NCBI RefSeq assembly: GCF_018128965.1
Contig: NZ_JAAEDH010000001.1
Span: forward strand, 393,081-457,080
Reading direction: 5' to 3'
Source: Plastoroseomonas arctica
GTDB taxonomy: Bacteria > Pseudomonadota > Alphaproteobacteria > Acetobacterales > Acetobacteraceae
Length of the DNA stretch: 64,000 nucleotides
The position numbers and the translations under genes were made by a program. Position 1 is the stretch's first letter; each line of letters opens with the position of its first letter. The notes under the pieces were generated by a model. The model did no database searches. It was not told the DNA's origin and was given only the letters and a program-made list of their open reading frames with translations. Shown here one piece after another: positions 26,921 to 35,787 of the stretch.

Positions 26921-28776
26921 TGGCACCGGACATGCTCGCGCCCGGCCTCGCGCCATCGGAGCGCGCCTGGTTTGCCGCGCTGTTCGACGGCGCTCCCTGG
27001 CCCGAGGATGCCGAGCGTCTGCGCGCGCTTTGCGCCTCGCTTCCGCTCGAGGCGCTGCTGCCACTGGCGGAACAGGCTTCTCGCCAGGGGCGGCGCGTGA
27101 CGACGATCGCCGCATACCGCGCCTGGATCGCGGCCAATCCCGGCAGCCCGCAGCTTTTCGCCGCCTGGTTCAACCTCGGCGTGGAGCTCGCGCAGACCCG
27201 TGCCCATGCCGCCGCCGCCCGGGCCTATGCGCAGGCGCTGGCGCTGCAGCCGAAGCTCGACCAGGCCGCGGTCAATCTCGGCTTGGCGCTGGAAGCCCAG
27301 GGGCAGCCCGATGCCGCGCTCGCGGTCTGGGATCAGGCGTTGCAATCCACGGCCATGCGCGTCGCGCTGCTCAACCATCGTGGCCGCCTGCTCGACGAGA
27401 AGAAGCGCTTCACCGAGGCCGAGGCGGCGCTGCGCGCCTCCCTCCTGCTCGACCGCGAACAGCCCGACGTGGTGCAGCATTGGGGTCATGCGCGGCAGAA
27501 GGCCTGCATATGGCCGCTCTATGCGGGCGAGATCCCCGGCCTCTCGCCTGAGGAATTTTCCCTCCAGATCGGTCCGCTCGGTACGCTGGCGCTGACCGAC
27601 GATGTCGCCCTGCAACGCCGCAGCGTCGCCGGCTGGCTCGAACGCAAGGTGGCCCCCGCGCCGCACCGCCTGGCCCCCGAGCGCGGCTACCGGCATGAGC
27701 GCATCCGGGTGGGCTATCTGTCTTCGGATTTCTGCGCTCATGCGATGAGCTTCCTTATCGTCGAGACGCTGGAACGCCATGACCGGACCGCCTTCGAGGT
27801 GTTCGGCTACTGCTCCAGCCCCGAGGATGGCAGCACCATCCGCGCCCGCGTTATCGCCGCGCTCGACCACCACATCCCCATCGGGAACCTCGACGACGCG
27901 GCCGCCGCGCACCGCATCCGCGCCGACGAGATCGACATCCTCATCGACCTCAACGGCCTGACCAAGGGCGCGCGGATGCACACGCTGCGGCACAAGCCCG
28001 CGCCCGTGCAGGCGACCTATCTGGGCTATATCGGCCCGCTGCCGCTGCCCGAGCTCGACTACGTCATCTGCGACGACTGGGTCATTCCGGCCGACCAGGC
28101 CACGCACTACGCGCCCGCGCCCTTGCCGCTGGCCGGCCTCTACCAGGCCAATGACAGCCGCATGCCCGAGCTGCCCACGTTGTCGCGCGCCAGCGAAGGG
28201 CTGCCGGTGGACCGCTTCGTCTTCTGCTGCTTCTCCCACCACTACAAGATCACGGAGGCAATGTTCGAGAGCTGGTGCGTCATCCTGCGCGCGGCACCCG
28301 AGAGCGTGCTCTGGATCGTCGAGGACACCACGGACAGTCGCGCGAACCTGCTCGCGCGCGCGGCCTCCCTCGGCGTGGCGGGCGACCGTTTCCTCTTCGC
28401 CCCGCGCGTGGGACCGGCGCACTACATGGCGCGCTTCGCGCTGGCCGATCTGTTCCTCGACACCGCGCCCTACAATGCCGGCACGGTGGCCTCGGACGCG
28501 TTGCGCATGGGCCTGCCGATCCTGACGCTGTCGGGGCGCGCCTTTGCCTCGCGCATGGCCGGCGCGCTGCTGCATGCGGTGGGCCTCGATGATTTCGTGA
28601 CGACCAGCCAAGCGGATTACGTCGCGCGCGCGGTCGCAGTGGCGACCGATCCGGCGGCGGCCGCGGCACTGCGCCAGCGCCTCGCCGGCGATGCCTGGCG
28701 CCGAACCATAGGCGACAGCGCCGGCTTCACCGCGCGGCTCGAATCCGCCTATCGCGCGATCCGCCTGGTGCCCTGA
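26920..28776 (+). CDS. TPR-containing GT41 (OGT/SPINDLY-like) glycosyltransferase 2
   Basis: 618 residues from ATG 26920, translationally coupled to the first GT41 gene. TPR-like region at about 75-180 (FNLGVELAQTRAH, AAVNLGLALEAQG), then ACIWPLYAGEIPGLS, RVGYLSSDFCAHAMSFL with H274, ILIDLNGLTKGARMHTL, ATYLGYIGPLPLPELDYVI, CCFSHHYKITEAMFESW and DLFLDTAPYNAGTVASDAL. It is a diverged paralogue of the upstream enzyme: for example FAGTMG is replaced by YIGPLP in the catalytic region. Two different GT41 enzymes in one operon suggest two acceptors or two sugars. Next gene starts 162 bp downstream. Confidence 0.88.
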   Translation: MAPDMLAPGLAPSERAWFAALFDGAPWPEDAERLRALCASLPLEALLPLAEQASRQGRRVTTIAAYRAWIAANPGSPQLFAAWFNLGVELAQTRAHAAAARAYAQALALQPKLDQAAVNLGLALEAQGQPDAALAVWDQALQSTAMRVALLNHRGRLLDEKKRFTEAEAALRASLLLDREQPDVVQHWGHARQKACIWPLYAGEIPGLSPEEFSLQIGPLGTLALTDDVALQRRSVAGWLERKVAPAPHRLAPERGYRHERIRVGYLSSDFCAHAMSFLIVETLERHDRTAFEVFGYCSSPEDGSTIRARVIAALDHHIPIGNLDDAAAAHRIRADEIDILIDLNGLTKGARMHTLRHKPAPVQATYLGYIGPLPLPELDYVICDDWVIPADQATHYAPAPLPLAGLYQANDSRMPELPTLSRASEGLPVDRFVFCCFSHHYKITEAMFESWCVILRAAPESVLWIVEDTTDSRANLLARAASLGVAGDRFLFAPRVGPAHYMARFALADLFLDTAPYNAGTVASDALRMGLPILTLSGRAFASRMAGALLHAVGLDDFVTTSQADYVARAVAVATDPAAAAALRQRLAGDAWRRTIGDSAGFTARLESAYRAIRLVP

Positions 28777-28883
28777 GCGCGACGCACGGCGCATTAACCT
28801 CAGGGCAATACCATCGCCTTATTCTCCACCTCTGCGAAGGGCCGGCAAAAGCTGGACCCCGGACCTGCTTGCCCCGTCGGTCA

Positions 28884-28902
28884 ACAAGGCCGGGGGCCTT
28901 GT
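28884..28902 (+). terminator. Hairpin in the leader between GT41 gene 2 and the repeat-protein gene
   Basis: Positions 28884-28891 pair perfectly with 28895-28902 (ACAAGGCC and complement) around GGG, followed by a pyrimidine-rich tctctc. It could partly terminate the glycosyltransferase transcript or sit in the leader of the repeat-protein mRNA. A GGAG at 28927-28930 then serves the downstream start. Confidence 0.4.
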
Positions 28903-28938
28903 CTCTCGCGGAACCCTGTCGGGAATGGAGTGAGACAA

Positions 28939-31900
28939 ATGCCGGCCATTTCGCTGCTGAACACGACCCAGATCGCTGCGCTGACGACCACCACGATCGC
29001 GAGCCTCTCGACCTCCGAGATCGCCGCCATGGCCACCACCCAGATCGCGGCGCTGACCACCATCCAGGTCGCCGTTCTCAGCAGCACGCAGATGCGCGCG
29101 CTAACCACCACCGAGATCAGCGGGCTCGAAACCACGGACCTTGTCGTGCTGGCCTCGACGCAGCTGAATGCGCTCGGCTCCTCCCAGCTGGGGTCGCTGA
29201 GCACGACGCAGGTGGCGGCACTCACCACCACCCAGGTCGCGAACCTGTCCACCACGGGCGTGCGCGGCTTCGACACAGCCGATATAGCGTCGCTGACCAC
29301 CACCCAGGCGGGCGTGCTGACGACGGCGCAGCTGGCCGCCCTCGCCTCGACCCAGGTCGCGGCGATCGAGACGACGGATCTGGTGACACTCTCCACCGCC
29401 CAGCTGGCGGGCTTCGGCAGCACGCAGATCGCCGGCATCACCACCGCGCAGATCGCGTCGCTGACCACGACACAGGCATCGGGGCTGACGACCACGGCGC
29501 TGCAGTTGCTGACGGCGACGAAGATGGGGGCGCTGACGACCACGCAGGTGGCGGCGCTGACCTCCACCCAGGTGGGGAGCCTGGGCACCACCCAGGTGAA
29601 GGGGATCGAGACCTCCGACATCGTCGCGCTGACGACCACGCAGATGGCGGGGATCACGTCGACCCAGGTCGCGGCGCTGGCCTCCACCCAGGTGGGCGCG
29701 CTCGAGACCTCCGACCTCGCGGCGATGACCACCACGCAGCTGCTCGGCCTCGGCGCCACCCAGGTGATCGGGCTGACGTCGACGCAGGTGGCGGCACTCA
29801 CCACGACCCAGGTGTCCAACCTCGGCACGGCCGCCCTGGTCGCACTCAACGCCACCCAGATCGGTGCCATCGAGACCACCGACCTGGTGACGCTGACGAC
29901 CACGCAGATGCGCGCACTCACCTCCGCGCAGATGGCGGCACTCACCACCACCCAGGCCGCGGCCCTGACCACCACCCAGGTCGCCAACCTCGGCACCACA
30001 CAGGTGCGGGGACTTGAGACCACCGACATCGCCGCACTCACCACCACTCAGGTGGGGGTGCTGACCACCACGCAGCTCAGCGCGCTGGCCTCCACCCAGG
30101 TGCCGGGCTTCGAGACCACTGACTTCGCCACGCTCACAACCACGCAGCTCGCGGGTCTCGGCAGCACCCAGGTGGGCGGCATCACCACCACGCAGATCGC
30201 GGCATTGACCACCACCCAGGCGGTGGGCCTGAGCAGCACCGTTCTGCGCGCGCTGTCCTCCACTCAGGTAGGCGCCCTGACCACCACGCAGGTAGCGGCG
30301 CTGACCTCGACCCAGGTGGGGAGCCTGGGCACCACTCAGGTGAAGGGGATCGAGACCTCCGACATCGTCGCACTCACCACCACGCAGATGGCGGGCATCA
30401 CCTCGACCCAGGTCGCGGCCCTGGCTTCCACCCAGGTGGGCGCGCTGGAGACTACCGATCTCGCGGTGATGACGACCACGCAGTTGCTCGGCCTCACCCC
30501 CGCTCAGGTGGCTGGGCTGACCTCGACACAGGTCGCGGCGCTGACCACGACGCAGGTCTCCAACCTCTCCTCCACGGCGCTGGTGGCGCTGAATTCCGCC
30601 CAGATCGGCGCCATCGAGACGACCGACCTGGTCACACTCACGACCACCCAGATGCGAGCTTTGACCTCTGCGCAGATGGCAGCACTCACCACGACGCAGG
30701 CGGCGGCCCTGACCACCACCCAGGTCGCCAATCTCGGTACCACCCAGGTGCGGGGGCTCGAGACCTCCGACATCGCGGCATTCACCACCACGCAGGTCGG
30801 CGCGCTCACCACCACGCAGATTAGCGCGCTTGCCTCGACCCAGATGCCGGGCTTCGAGACCACCGACTTCCTGACTCTGAGCACCACCCAGTTGGGCGGC
30901 CTCACCAGCACGCAGGTGGCGGGCATCACCACCACGCAGGTCGCGTCCATGACCACGACGCAGATGGCGGGCCTGTCCTCCACCGTGCTGCGCGCGCTTA
31001 CGGCCACGCAGATGGGCGCCTTCACCACGACGCAGGTCATCGCCCTCAGCTCCACCCAGATCGGCACGCTCGGCACCGCCCAGGTGAAGGGGGTCGAGAC
31101 CTCTGATATCGTCGCGCTGACGACCACGCAGATGGCGGGGATCACGTCGACCCAGGTCGCGGCGCTGGCCTCCACGCAGGTCGCAGCGCTGGAGACCACC
31201 GACCTTGCCGTGATGACGACAACGCAATTGGTCGGCCTCGGCGTGACCCAGGTGATCGGGCTGACATCAACGCAGGTCGCGGCGATGACCACGACCCAGG
31301 TGTCCAACCTCACCACCACCGCGCTGGTGGCGCTGAACTCCACCCAGATCAGTGCGATCGAGACCACCGACCTGGTGACGCTGACGACAACTCAGATGCG
31401 CGCACTTACCTCCGCGCAGATGGCGGCACTCACCACCACCCAGGCCGCAACCCTGACCACCACTCAGGTCGCCAACCTCGGCACCACACAGGTGCGGGGA
31501 CTTGAGACCACCGACATCGCCGCATTCACCACCACCCAGGTGGGGGTGCTGACCACCACGCAGCTCAGCGCGCTGGCCTCCACCCAGGTGCCGGGCTTCG
31601 AGACCACTGACTTCGCCACGCTCACAACCACGCAGCTCACGGGTCTCGGCAGCACCCAGGTGGGCGGCATCACCACCACGCAGATCGCGGCATTGACCAC
31701 TACCCAGGCGGTGGGCCTGAGCAGCACCGTTCTGCGCGCGCTGTCCTCCACTCAGGTAGGCGCCCTGACAACGTCCCAGGTGGCGGTACTCACCTCCACC
31801 CAGGTGGGGAGCCTGGGCACCACCCAGGTGAAGGGCATTGAGACCTCGGATATCGTCGCACTCACCACCACGCAGATGGCGGGCATCACCTCGACCCACG

Positions 31901-33384
31901 TCGCGGCCCTGGCCTCCACCCAGGTGGGCGCGCTGGAGACCTCCGACCTCGCGGTGATGACCACCACGCAGTTGCTCGGCCTCACCCCCGCTCAGGTGGC
32001 TGGGCTGACCTCGACACAGGTCGCCGCGCTGACCACGACGCAGGTCTCCAACCTCAGCACCACGGCACTGGTGGCACTGAACTCTACCCAGATCGGCGCC
32101 ATCGAGACCACCGACCTGGTGACGCTCACCACGACCCAGATGCGGGCGCTGACCTCCTCGCAGATGGCGGCACTCACCACCACCCAGGCCGCGGCCCTGA
32201 CCACCACGCAGGTCGCCAATCTCGGCACCAGCCAGGTCCGCGGCCTCGAGACCACCGATATCGCGGCACTCACCACCACCCAGGTCGGTGTGCTCACCAC
32301 CACGCAGATCAGCGCCCTGGCCTCCACCCAGGTGCCGGGCTTCGAGACCACCGACTTCGCCACGCTCTCCACCACGCAACTCGTGGGCATCACGGCAAAC
32401 CAGGCGCTGGGCCTCACCACCACCCAGATTGCTGCGCTGACGACCACCCAGGCCTCCGGCCTGACCACCACCACGTTGCGCCTGTTCAGCGCCGGTCAGA
32501 TCGGGGCCTTCACGACGACGCAGATAGCGGCCCTGACCAGCACGCAGGTCGGTGGCCTCGGCACCACCCAGGTGAAGGGGGTCGAGACCTCGGACATCGT
32601 CGCACTCACCACCACGCAAATGGCCGGGATCACCTCGACCCAGGTGGGCGCGCTCGCCTCCACCCAGGTCGCGGCACTCGAGACGACGGACCTGGTCGTG
32701 CTCACCACCACGCAGCTGGCCGGCCTCACCGCCAGCCAGGTCGTGGGCCTCACCACCAGCCAGGTGGCCGCGCTGACCACCACCCAGGCGGTGGGGCTGA
32801 GCGGGCTGGCGGTCGCCTCGCTCACCACCACGCAGATCGCGGCGATCGAAACCACTGACCTCGCCTCGCTCACCACCACCCAGATGCGGGCGCTCACCTC
32901 GGCGCAGGTCGGCGCACTCACCACCACCCAGGTGCCCACGATCACCACCACACAGATCCTTGGCCTGGGCACCACCCAGATCGTGGGTCTGGAGACATCG
33001 GATATCGCCGCGCTCACCACCACCCAGGTGCAGACCTTGACCACGACGCAACTCGCGGCCCTGACCTCGGCACAGGTCACCGGCTTCGAGACGACCGACA
33101 TCGCCGCGTTGACCACGACCCAGGTCGTGGGCCTCAGCACGACGCAGATCGGGGCGCTGTCCACCGCGCAGCTCGTGGCACTCACCTCCACCAACGTCAC
33201 AGCACTCACCACGAACCAGATGGCGGGCCTCACCACCTCTCAGATCTGCGCCTTCTCCACGACGCAGATCACCGGGCTCGAGACGTCCGACATCGCCGCA
33301 CTCACCGACACGCAGACCACCGGGTTCACCTCGACCCAGATCGGCGCGATGACCACGGCCCAGGTGAACGCTCTCTTCGCCTGA
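28939..33384 (+). CDS. Giant Thr-rich octapeptide-repeat protein, probable type I secretion substrate
   Basis: 1481 residues from ATG 28939 (GGAG 8 nt upstream; a GTG at 28930 is possible). Nearly the whole protein, from about residue 5 to the C terminus, is a run of about 185 octads with consensus V-x-A-L-T-T-T-Q: hydrophobic at 1 and 4, small at 2-3, Thr/Ser at 5-7, Gln at 8. Some octads change to E-T-S/T-D at 5-8. There is no signal peptide, no Cys-rich part and no RTX nonapeptide. A higher-order repeat of 31 octads runs through it. Upstream are two GT41 enzymes and downstream a type I ABC/HlyD pair, so I infer an exported, perhaps O-glycosylated, surface or matrix protein. No family name is recognised with certainty; similar octad arrays exist in annotated adhesin-like proteins. 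Confidence 0.8.
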   Translation: MPAISLLNTTQIAALTTTTIASLSTSEIAAMATTQIAALTTIQVAVLSSTQMRALTTTEISGLETTDLVVLASTQLNALGSSQLGSLSTTQVAALTTTQVANLSTTGVRGFDTADIASLTTTQAGVLTTAQLAALASTQVAAIETTDLVTLSTAQLAGFGSTQIAGITTAQIASLTTTQASGLTTTALQLLTATKMGALTTTQVAALTSTQVGSLGTTQVKGIETSDIVALTTTQMAGITSTQVAALASTQVGALETSDLAAMTTTQLLGLGATQVIGLTSTQVAALTTTQVSNLGTAALVALNATQIGAIETTDLVTLTTTQMRALTSAQMAALTTTQAAALTTTQVANLGTTQVRGLETTDIAALTTTQVGVLTTTQLSALASTQVPGFETTDFATLTTTQLAGLGSTQVGGITTTQIAALTTTQAVGLSSTVLRALSSTQVGALTTTQVAALTSTQVGSLGTTQVKGIETSDIVALTTTQMAGITSTQVAALASTQVGALETTDLAVMTTTQLLGLTPAQVAGLTSTQVAALTTTQVSNLSSTALVALNSAQIGAIETTDLVTLTTTQMRALTSAQMAALTTTQAAALTTTQVANLGTTQVRGLETSDIAAFTTTQVGALTTTQISALASTQMPGFETTDFLTLSTTQLGGLTSTQVAGITTTQVASMTTTQMAGLSSTVLRALTATQMGAFTTTQVIALSSTQIGTLGTAQVKGVETSDIVALTTTQMAGITSTQVAALASTQVAALETTDLAVMTTTQLVGLGVTQVIGLTSTQVAAMTTTQVSNLTTTALVALNSTQISAIETTDLVTLTTTQMRALTSAQMAALTTTQAATLTTTQVANLGTTQVRGLETTDIAAFTTTQVGVLTTTQLSALASTQVPGFETTDFATLTTTQLTGLGSTQVGGITTTQIAALTTTQAVGLSSTVLRALSSTQVGALTTSQVAVLTSTQVGSLGTTQVKGIETSDIVALTTTQMAGITSTHVAALASTQVGALETSDLAVMTTTQLLGLTPAQVAGLTSTQVAALTTTQVSNLSTTALVALNSTQIGAIETTDLVTLTTTQMRALTSSQMAALTTTQAAALTTTQVANLGTSQVRGLETTDIAALTTTQVGVLTTTQISALASTQVPGFETTDFATLSTTQLVGITANQALGLTTTQIAALTTTQASGLTTTTLRLFSAGQIGAFTTTQIAALTSTQVGGLGTTQVKGVETSDIVALTTTQMAGITSTQVGALASTQVAALETTDLVVLTTTQLAGLTASQVVGLTTSQVAALTTTQAVGLSGLAVASLTTTQIAAIETTDLASLTTTQMRALTSAQVGALTTTQVPTITTTQILGLGTTQIVGLETSDIAALTTTQVQTLTTTQLAALTSAQVTGFETTDIAALTTTQVVGLSTTQIGALSTAQLVALTSTNVTALTTNQMAGLTTSQICAFSTTQITGLETSDIAALTDTQTTGFTSTQIGAMTTAQVNALFA
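29599..33318 (+). repeat. Five consecutive 744-bp (248-residue, 31-octad) repeat units
   Basis: The marker segment coding KGIETSDIVAL (or KGVETSDIVAL) recurs at 29599, 30343, 31087, 31831 and 32575, each exactly 744 bp apart. Each unit encodes 31 octads with acidic E-T-x-D octads at positions 1, 5, 12, 18 and 22. Unit 1 matches unit 3, and unit 2 matches unit 4, far better than neighbours match each other: for example 30008-30290 is nearly identical to 31496-31778. This implies duplication or conversion of a 1488-bp double unit. The last unit is the most diverged. The sequence before 29599 is a further, degenerate part-unit. Confidence 0.9.
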
Positions 33385-33397
33385 GCGCCGCAGCGGC

Positions 33398-33437
33398 CGC
33401 GAACCCCTTCGGGCCACAAGCCCGGGGGGGTTTCGCG
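33398..33437 (+). terminator. Strong hairpin after the repeat-protein gene
   Basis: Positions 33398-33407 (CGCGAACCCC) pair with 33427-33437 (GGGGTTTCGCG, one extra T), enclosing an inner CGGGC/GCCCG stem. It lies 13 bp after the stop. There is no clean U-tract; a T-run comes only after 33480. It likely separates the substrate gene from the exporter genes. The rest of 33438-33645 holds no convincing gene. Confidence 0.45.
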
Positions 33438-33645
33438 TTCGGACCTGTTCCGAAGGGGCTGCGGCGATGACTCGGGGGGGATTTTTCGCACCGGCCAGAA
33501 GGGCAGCACAGCGATACCGGTTGTATCGGCAAGCTGCCCGACGCCGCCGGCGCGGAAAAGTACCGCTGGATCGCGCCGCTATCCCTCCGGAACAGGCCCG
33601 GAGCCTTCACCTGATCGCAACCCCTGCGCGCCTAGTCTGCACGCC

Positions 33646-35787
33646 ATGGTTCCTGAACTGACAGCCTTGCGGTGCATGTTCCTGCTGGCCACCCATCACG
33701 GCCTGCACCTGGCACCCGAAGAACTGCCCGCGATCGAGAGCGCGGACATGGTGCCCTCCGTCCTGCGCACCATGGGCCAGCTGGGACTGCGCGGGCGCGT
33801 GCTGCGTCGCTGCGGCTGGGACAAGGCCGCCGCATTGGGCCGCGCCTACCCCGCCATGGCGGTTCGCCGCGACGGCAGCTGGGTGATCCTCGTCCACGTC
33901 ATCCCCGGCGAGGACGGCGCCCAGCACGCCGCCATCCTCGACCCCACCGCGGAAGCAGAGGGCGTGCAGCTCGTCTCCCGCGAGGCCTTCACCGCCGAAT
34001 GGTCCGGCACGCTTATCCTGTGCAAGCGCGTCCATACATTGAGCGAAGACAACCAGCCCTTCGGCCTGCGCTGGTTCCTGCCCGAAATCATCCGCCAGCG
34101 GCGCCATTTCCGCGGCGTCGCCATCGCCGCCATCCTCGCGAGCCTGATCGGCTTCGCCACGCCTTTGCTGTTCCAGGTGCTGATCGACAAGGTGATCACG
34201 CACCAGAGCTACCAGACGCTGTACGTGGTCGCCGGCGTCTTCGTGCTGCTGACCGTCTTCGATGCCGGCTTCGGCTATATCCGCCAGCGCCTGATGCTGC
34301 TCGCCACCAACAAGATCGACGCGCAGCTCGGCGCCCGCACCTTCCGCCACCTCCTCGGCCTGCCGCTGCATTTCTTCGAAAGCCAGGCGGCGGGCGTGCT
34401 GACGCGGCACATGCAGCAGACGGAAAAGCTGCGCCATTTTCTTACCGGCAGGCTGTTCCAGACCATGCTGGACGCGGTGTTCCTGCCGGTGCTGATCATC
34501 GTCCTCGCACTCTACAGCCCGCTACTGACCGCGATCGTGCTGGGCTTCTCTGCCGCAATCGCCGGCGTGATCGCGGCGATGGTCCCCGCCTTTCGCCGCC
34601 GGCTCGACCGGCTCTACCAGACCGAGGGCGCGCGCCAGGCCTATCTAGTCGAGACGCTGCACAACATGCGCGCGGTCAAATCCCTGGTGCTGGAGCCAGT
34701 GCGCCAGTCCAACTGGGAACGCCGCGTGGTCCAGGCCGTGCGCCAGCAGGCGGAGGTCGGGCGCGTCGGCATCGCCGGCACCGTGATCACCACGGCCCTC
34801 GAAAAGCTGATGCAGATCACGCTGCTCTCGGCCGGCGCGATCGCCGTCTTCGAGGGCCATCTCAGCCTCGGCGCGCTGATCGCCTTCTCCATGCTGTCGG
34901 GCCGCGTCACCGGCCCCTTGGTGCAGATCGTCGCCCTCATCAACGAATACCAGGAAGCCGCCCTCTCGGTCCGCATGCTTGGCCACGTCATGAACACCGC
35001 CCCCGAGGCCAATGCCCAGGCGCGCCTCGCCCGCCCCCCCATCACCGGCGCGCTGCACTTCGAGGGCGTCACCTTCCAATACCCCGGCGCCGGCGCCCCC
35101 GCCCTTGAAGACGTCTCCTTCGCCGTCGAGCCAGGCCAGGTCATCGGCATCGTCGGCCGCTCAGGCTCCGGCAAGACCACCGTCACCCGCCTCATCCAGG
35201 CCATCCACCGCCCTCAGGAGGGCATCATCCGCGCCGGCGGCGTCGATCTCCGCCACATCGACCTCACCCATCTCCGGCGCGGGATCGGCGTCGTGCTCCA
35301 GGAAAACCTACTCTTCTCCGGCACCATCCGCGACAACATCGCCGCCGCCCGCCTCGACGCGCCGCTCGACCAGATCCTCGCAGCCGCCCGCCTCGCCGGC
35401 GCGGATGAGTTCATCGAACGCCTGCCCCACGGCTACGACACGCTGGTCGAGGAAGGGGCGTCGAACTTCTCCGGCGGCCAGCGCCAGCGCCTGGCCATTG
35501 CCCGCGCACTGTTGCCGCGCCCCTCGCTGCTCATCTTCGACGAGGCAACCAGCGCCCTCGACCCCGAGAGCGAAGCCATTATCCAGCGCAACCTCGACGC
35601 CATTGCCGAGGGCCGCACCATGATCATCGTCTCCCACCGCCTCGCCTCGCTGGCACGCGCGGACGCCATCCTGGTGCTCGAACGCGGCCGGGTGCTGGAC
35701 ATCGCCCCCCACGCCACCCTGCTGCAACGCTGCGAGGTGTATCGCCACCTCTGGCACCAGCAGACGCAGCATCTACAACCGGCATGA
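33646..35787 (+). CDS. Type I secretion ABC transporter (HlyB/LapB-like, with C39-like domain)
   Basis: 713 residues. N-terminal about 130 residues form a C39 peptidase-like domain in which the position expected for the catalytic Cys is Thr (TALRCMFLL), so it is a non-cleaving C39-like docking domain. Then a six-helix membrane domain (about 155-430) with FATPLLFQVLIDKVI, and an ATPase domain with Walker A GRSGSGKTT (504-512), signature NFSGGQRQRLAIARAL and Walker B LLIFDEATSALD. This architecture exports proteins with uncleaved C-terminal signals in one step across both membranes. The stop overlaps the HlyD start by 4 bp. No outer-membrane TolC gene is nearby. Confidence 0.93.
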   Translation: MVPELTALRCMFLLATHHGLHLAPEELPAIESADMVPSVLRTMGQLGLRGRVLRRCGWDKAAALGRAYPAMAVRRDGSWVILVHVIPGEDGAQHAAILDPTAEAEGVQLVSREAFTAEWSGTLILCKRVHTLSEDNQPFGLRWFLPEIIRQRRHFRGVAIAAILASLIGFATPLLFQVLIDKVITHQSYQTLYVVAGVFVLLTVFDAGFGYIRQRLMLLATNKIDAQLGARTFRHLLGLPLHFFESQAAGVLTRHMQQTEKLRHFLTGRLFQTMLDAVFLPVLIIVLALYSPLLTAIVLGFSAAIAGVIAAMVPAFRRRLDRLYQTEGARQAYLVETLHNMRAVKSLVLEPVRQSNWERRVVQAVRQQAEVGRVGIAGTVITTALEKLMQITLLSAGAIAVFEGHLSLGALIAFSMLSGRVTGPLVQIVALINEYQEAALSVRMLGHVMNTAPEANAQARLARPPITGALHFEGVTFQYPGAGAPALEDVSFAVEPGQVIGIVGRSGSGKTTVTRLIQAIHRPQEGIIRAGGVDLRHIDLTHLRRGIGVVLQENLLFSGTIRDNIAAARLDAPLDQILAAARLAGADEFIERLPHGYDTLVEEGASNFSGGQRQRLAIARALLPRPSLLIFDEATSALDPESEAIIQRNLDAIAEGRTMIIVSHRLASLARADAILVLERGRVLDIAPHATLLQRCEVYRHLWHQQTQHLQPA

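Noticed and set aside
28939..33384. Regular repeats as a possible CRISPR array
   Set aside because: The repeats are coding, contiguous, of 24 bp and 744 bp period and have no unique spacers; no cas genes are present.
29101..33417. Long minus-strand open frames (over 700 residues, Gly/Arg/His-rich or Val-rich) opposite the octad-repeat gene
   Set aside because: They are the mirror of a GC-rich 24-bp periodic sequence; the absence of stops follows from the repeat. The plus-strand frame has a ribosome-binding site, a sensible composition and fitting neighbours.
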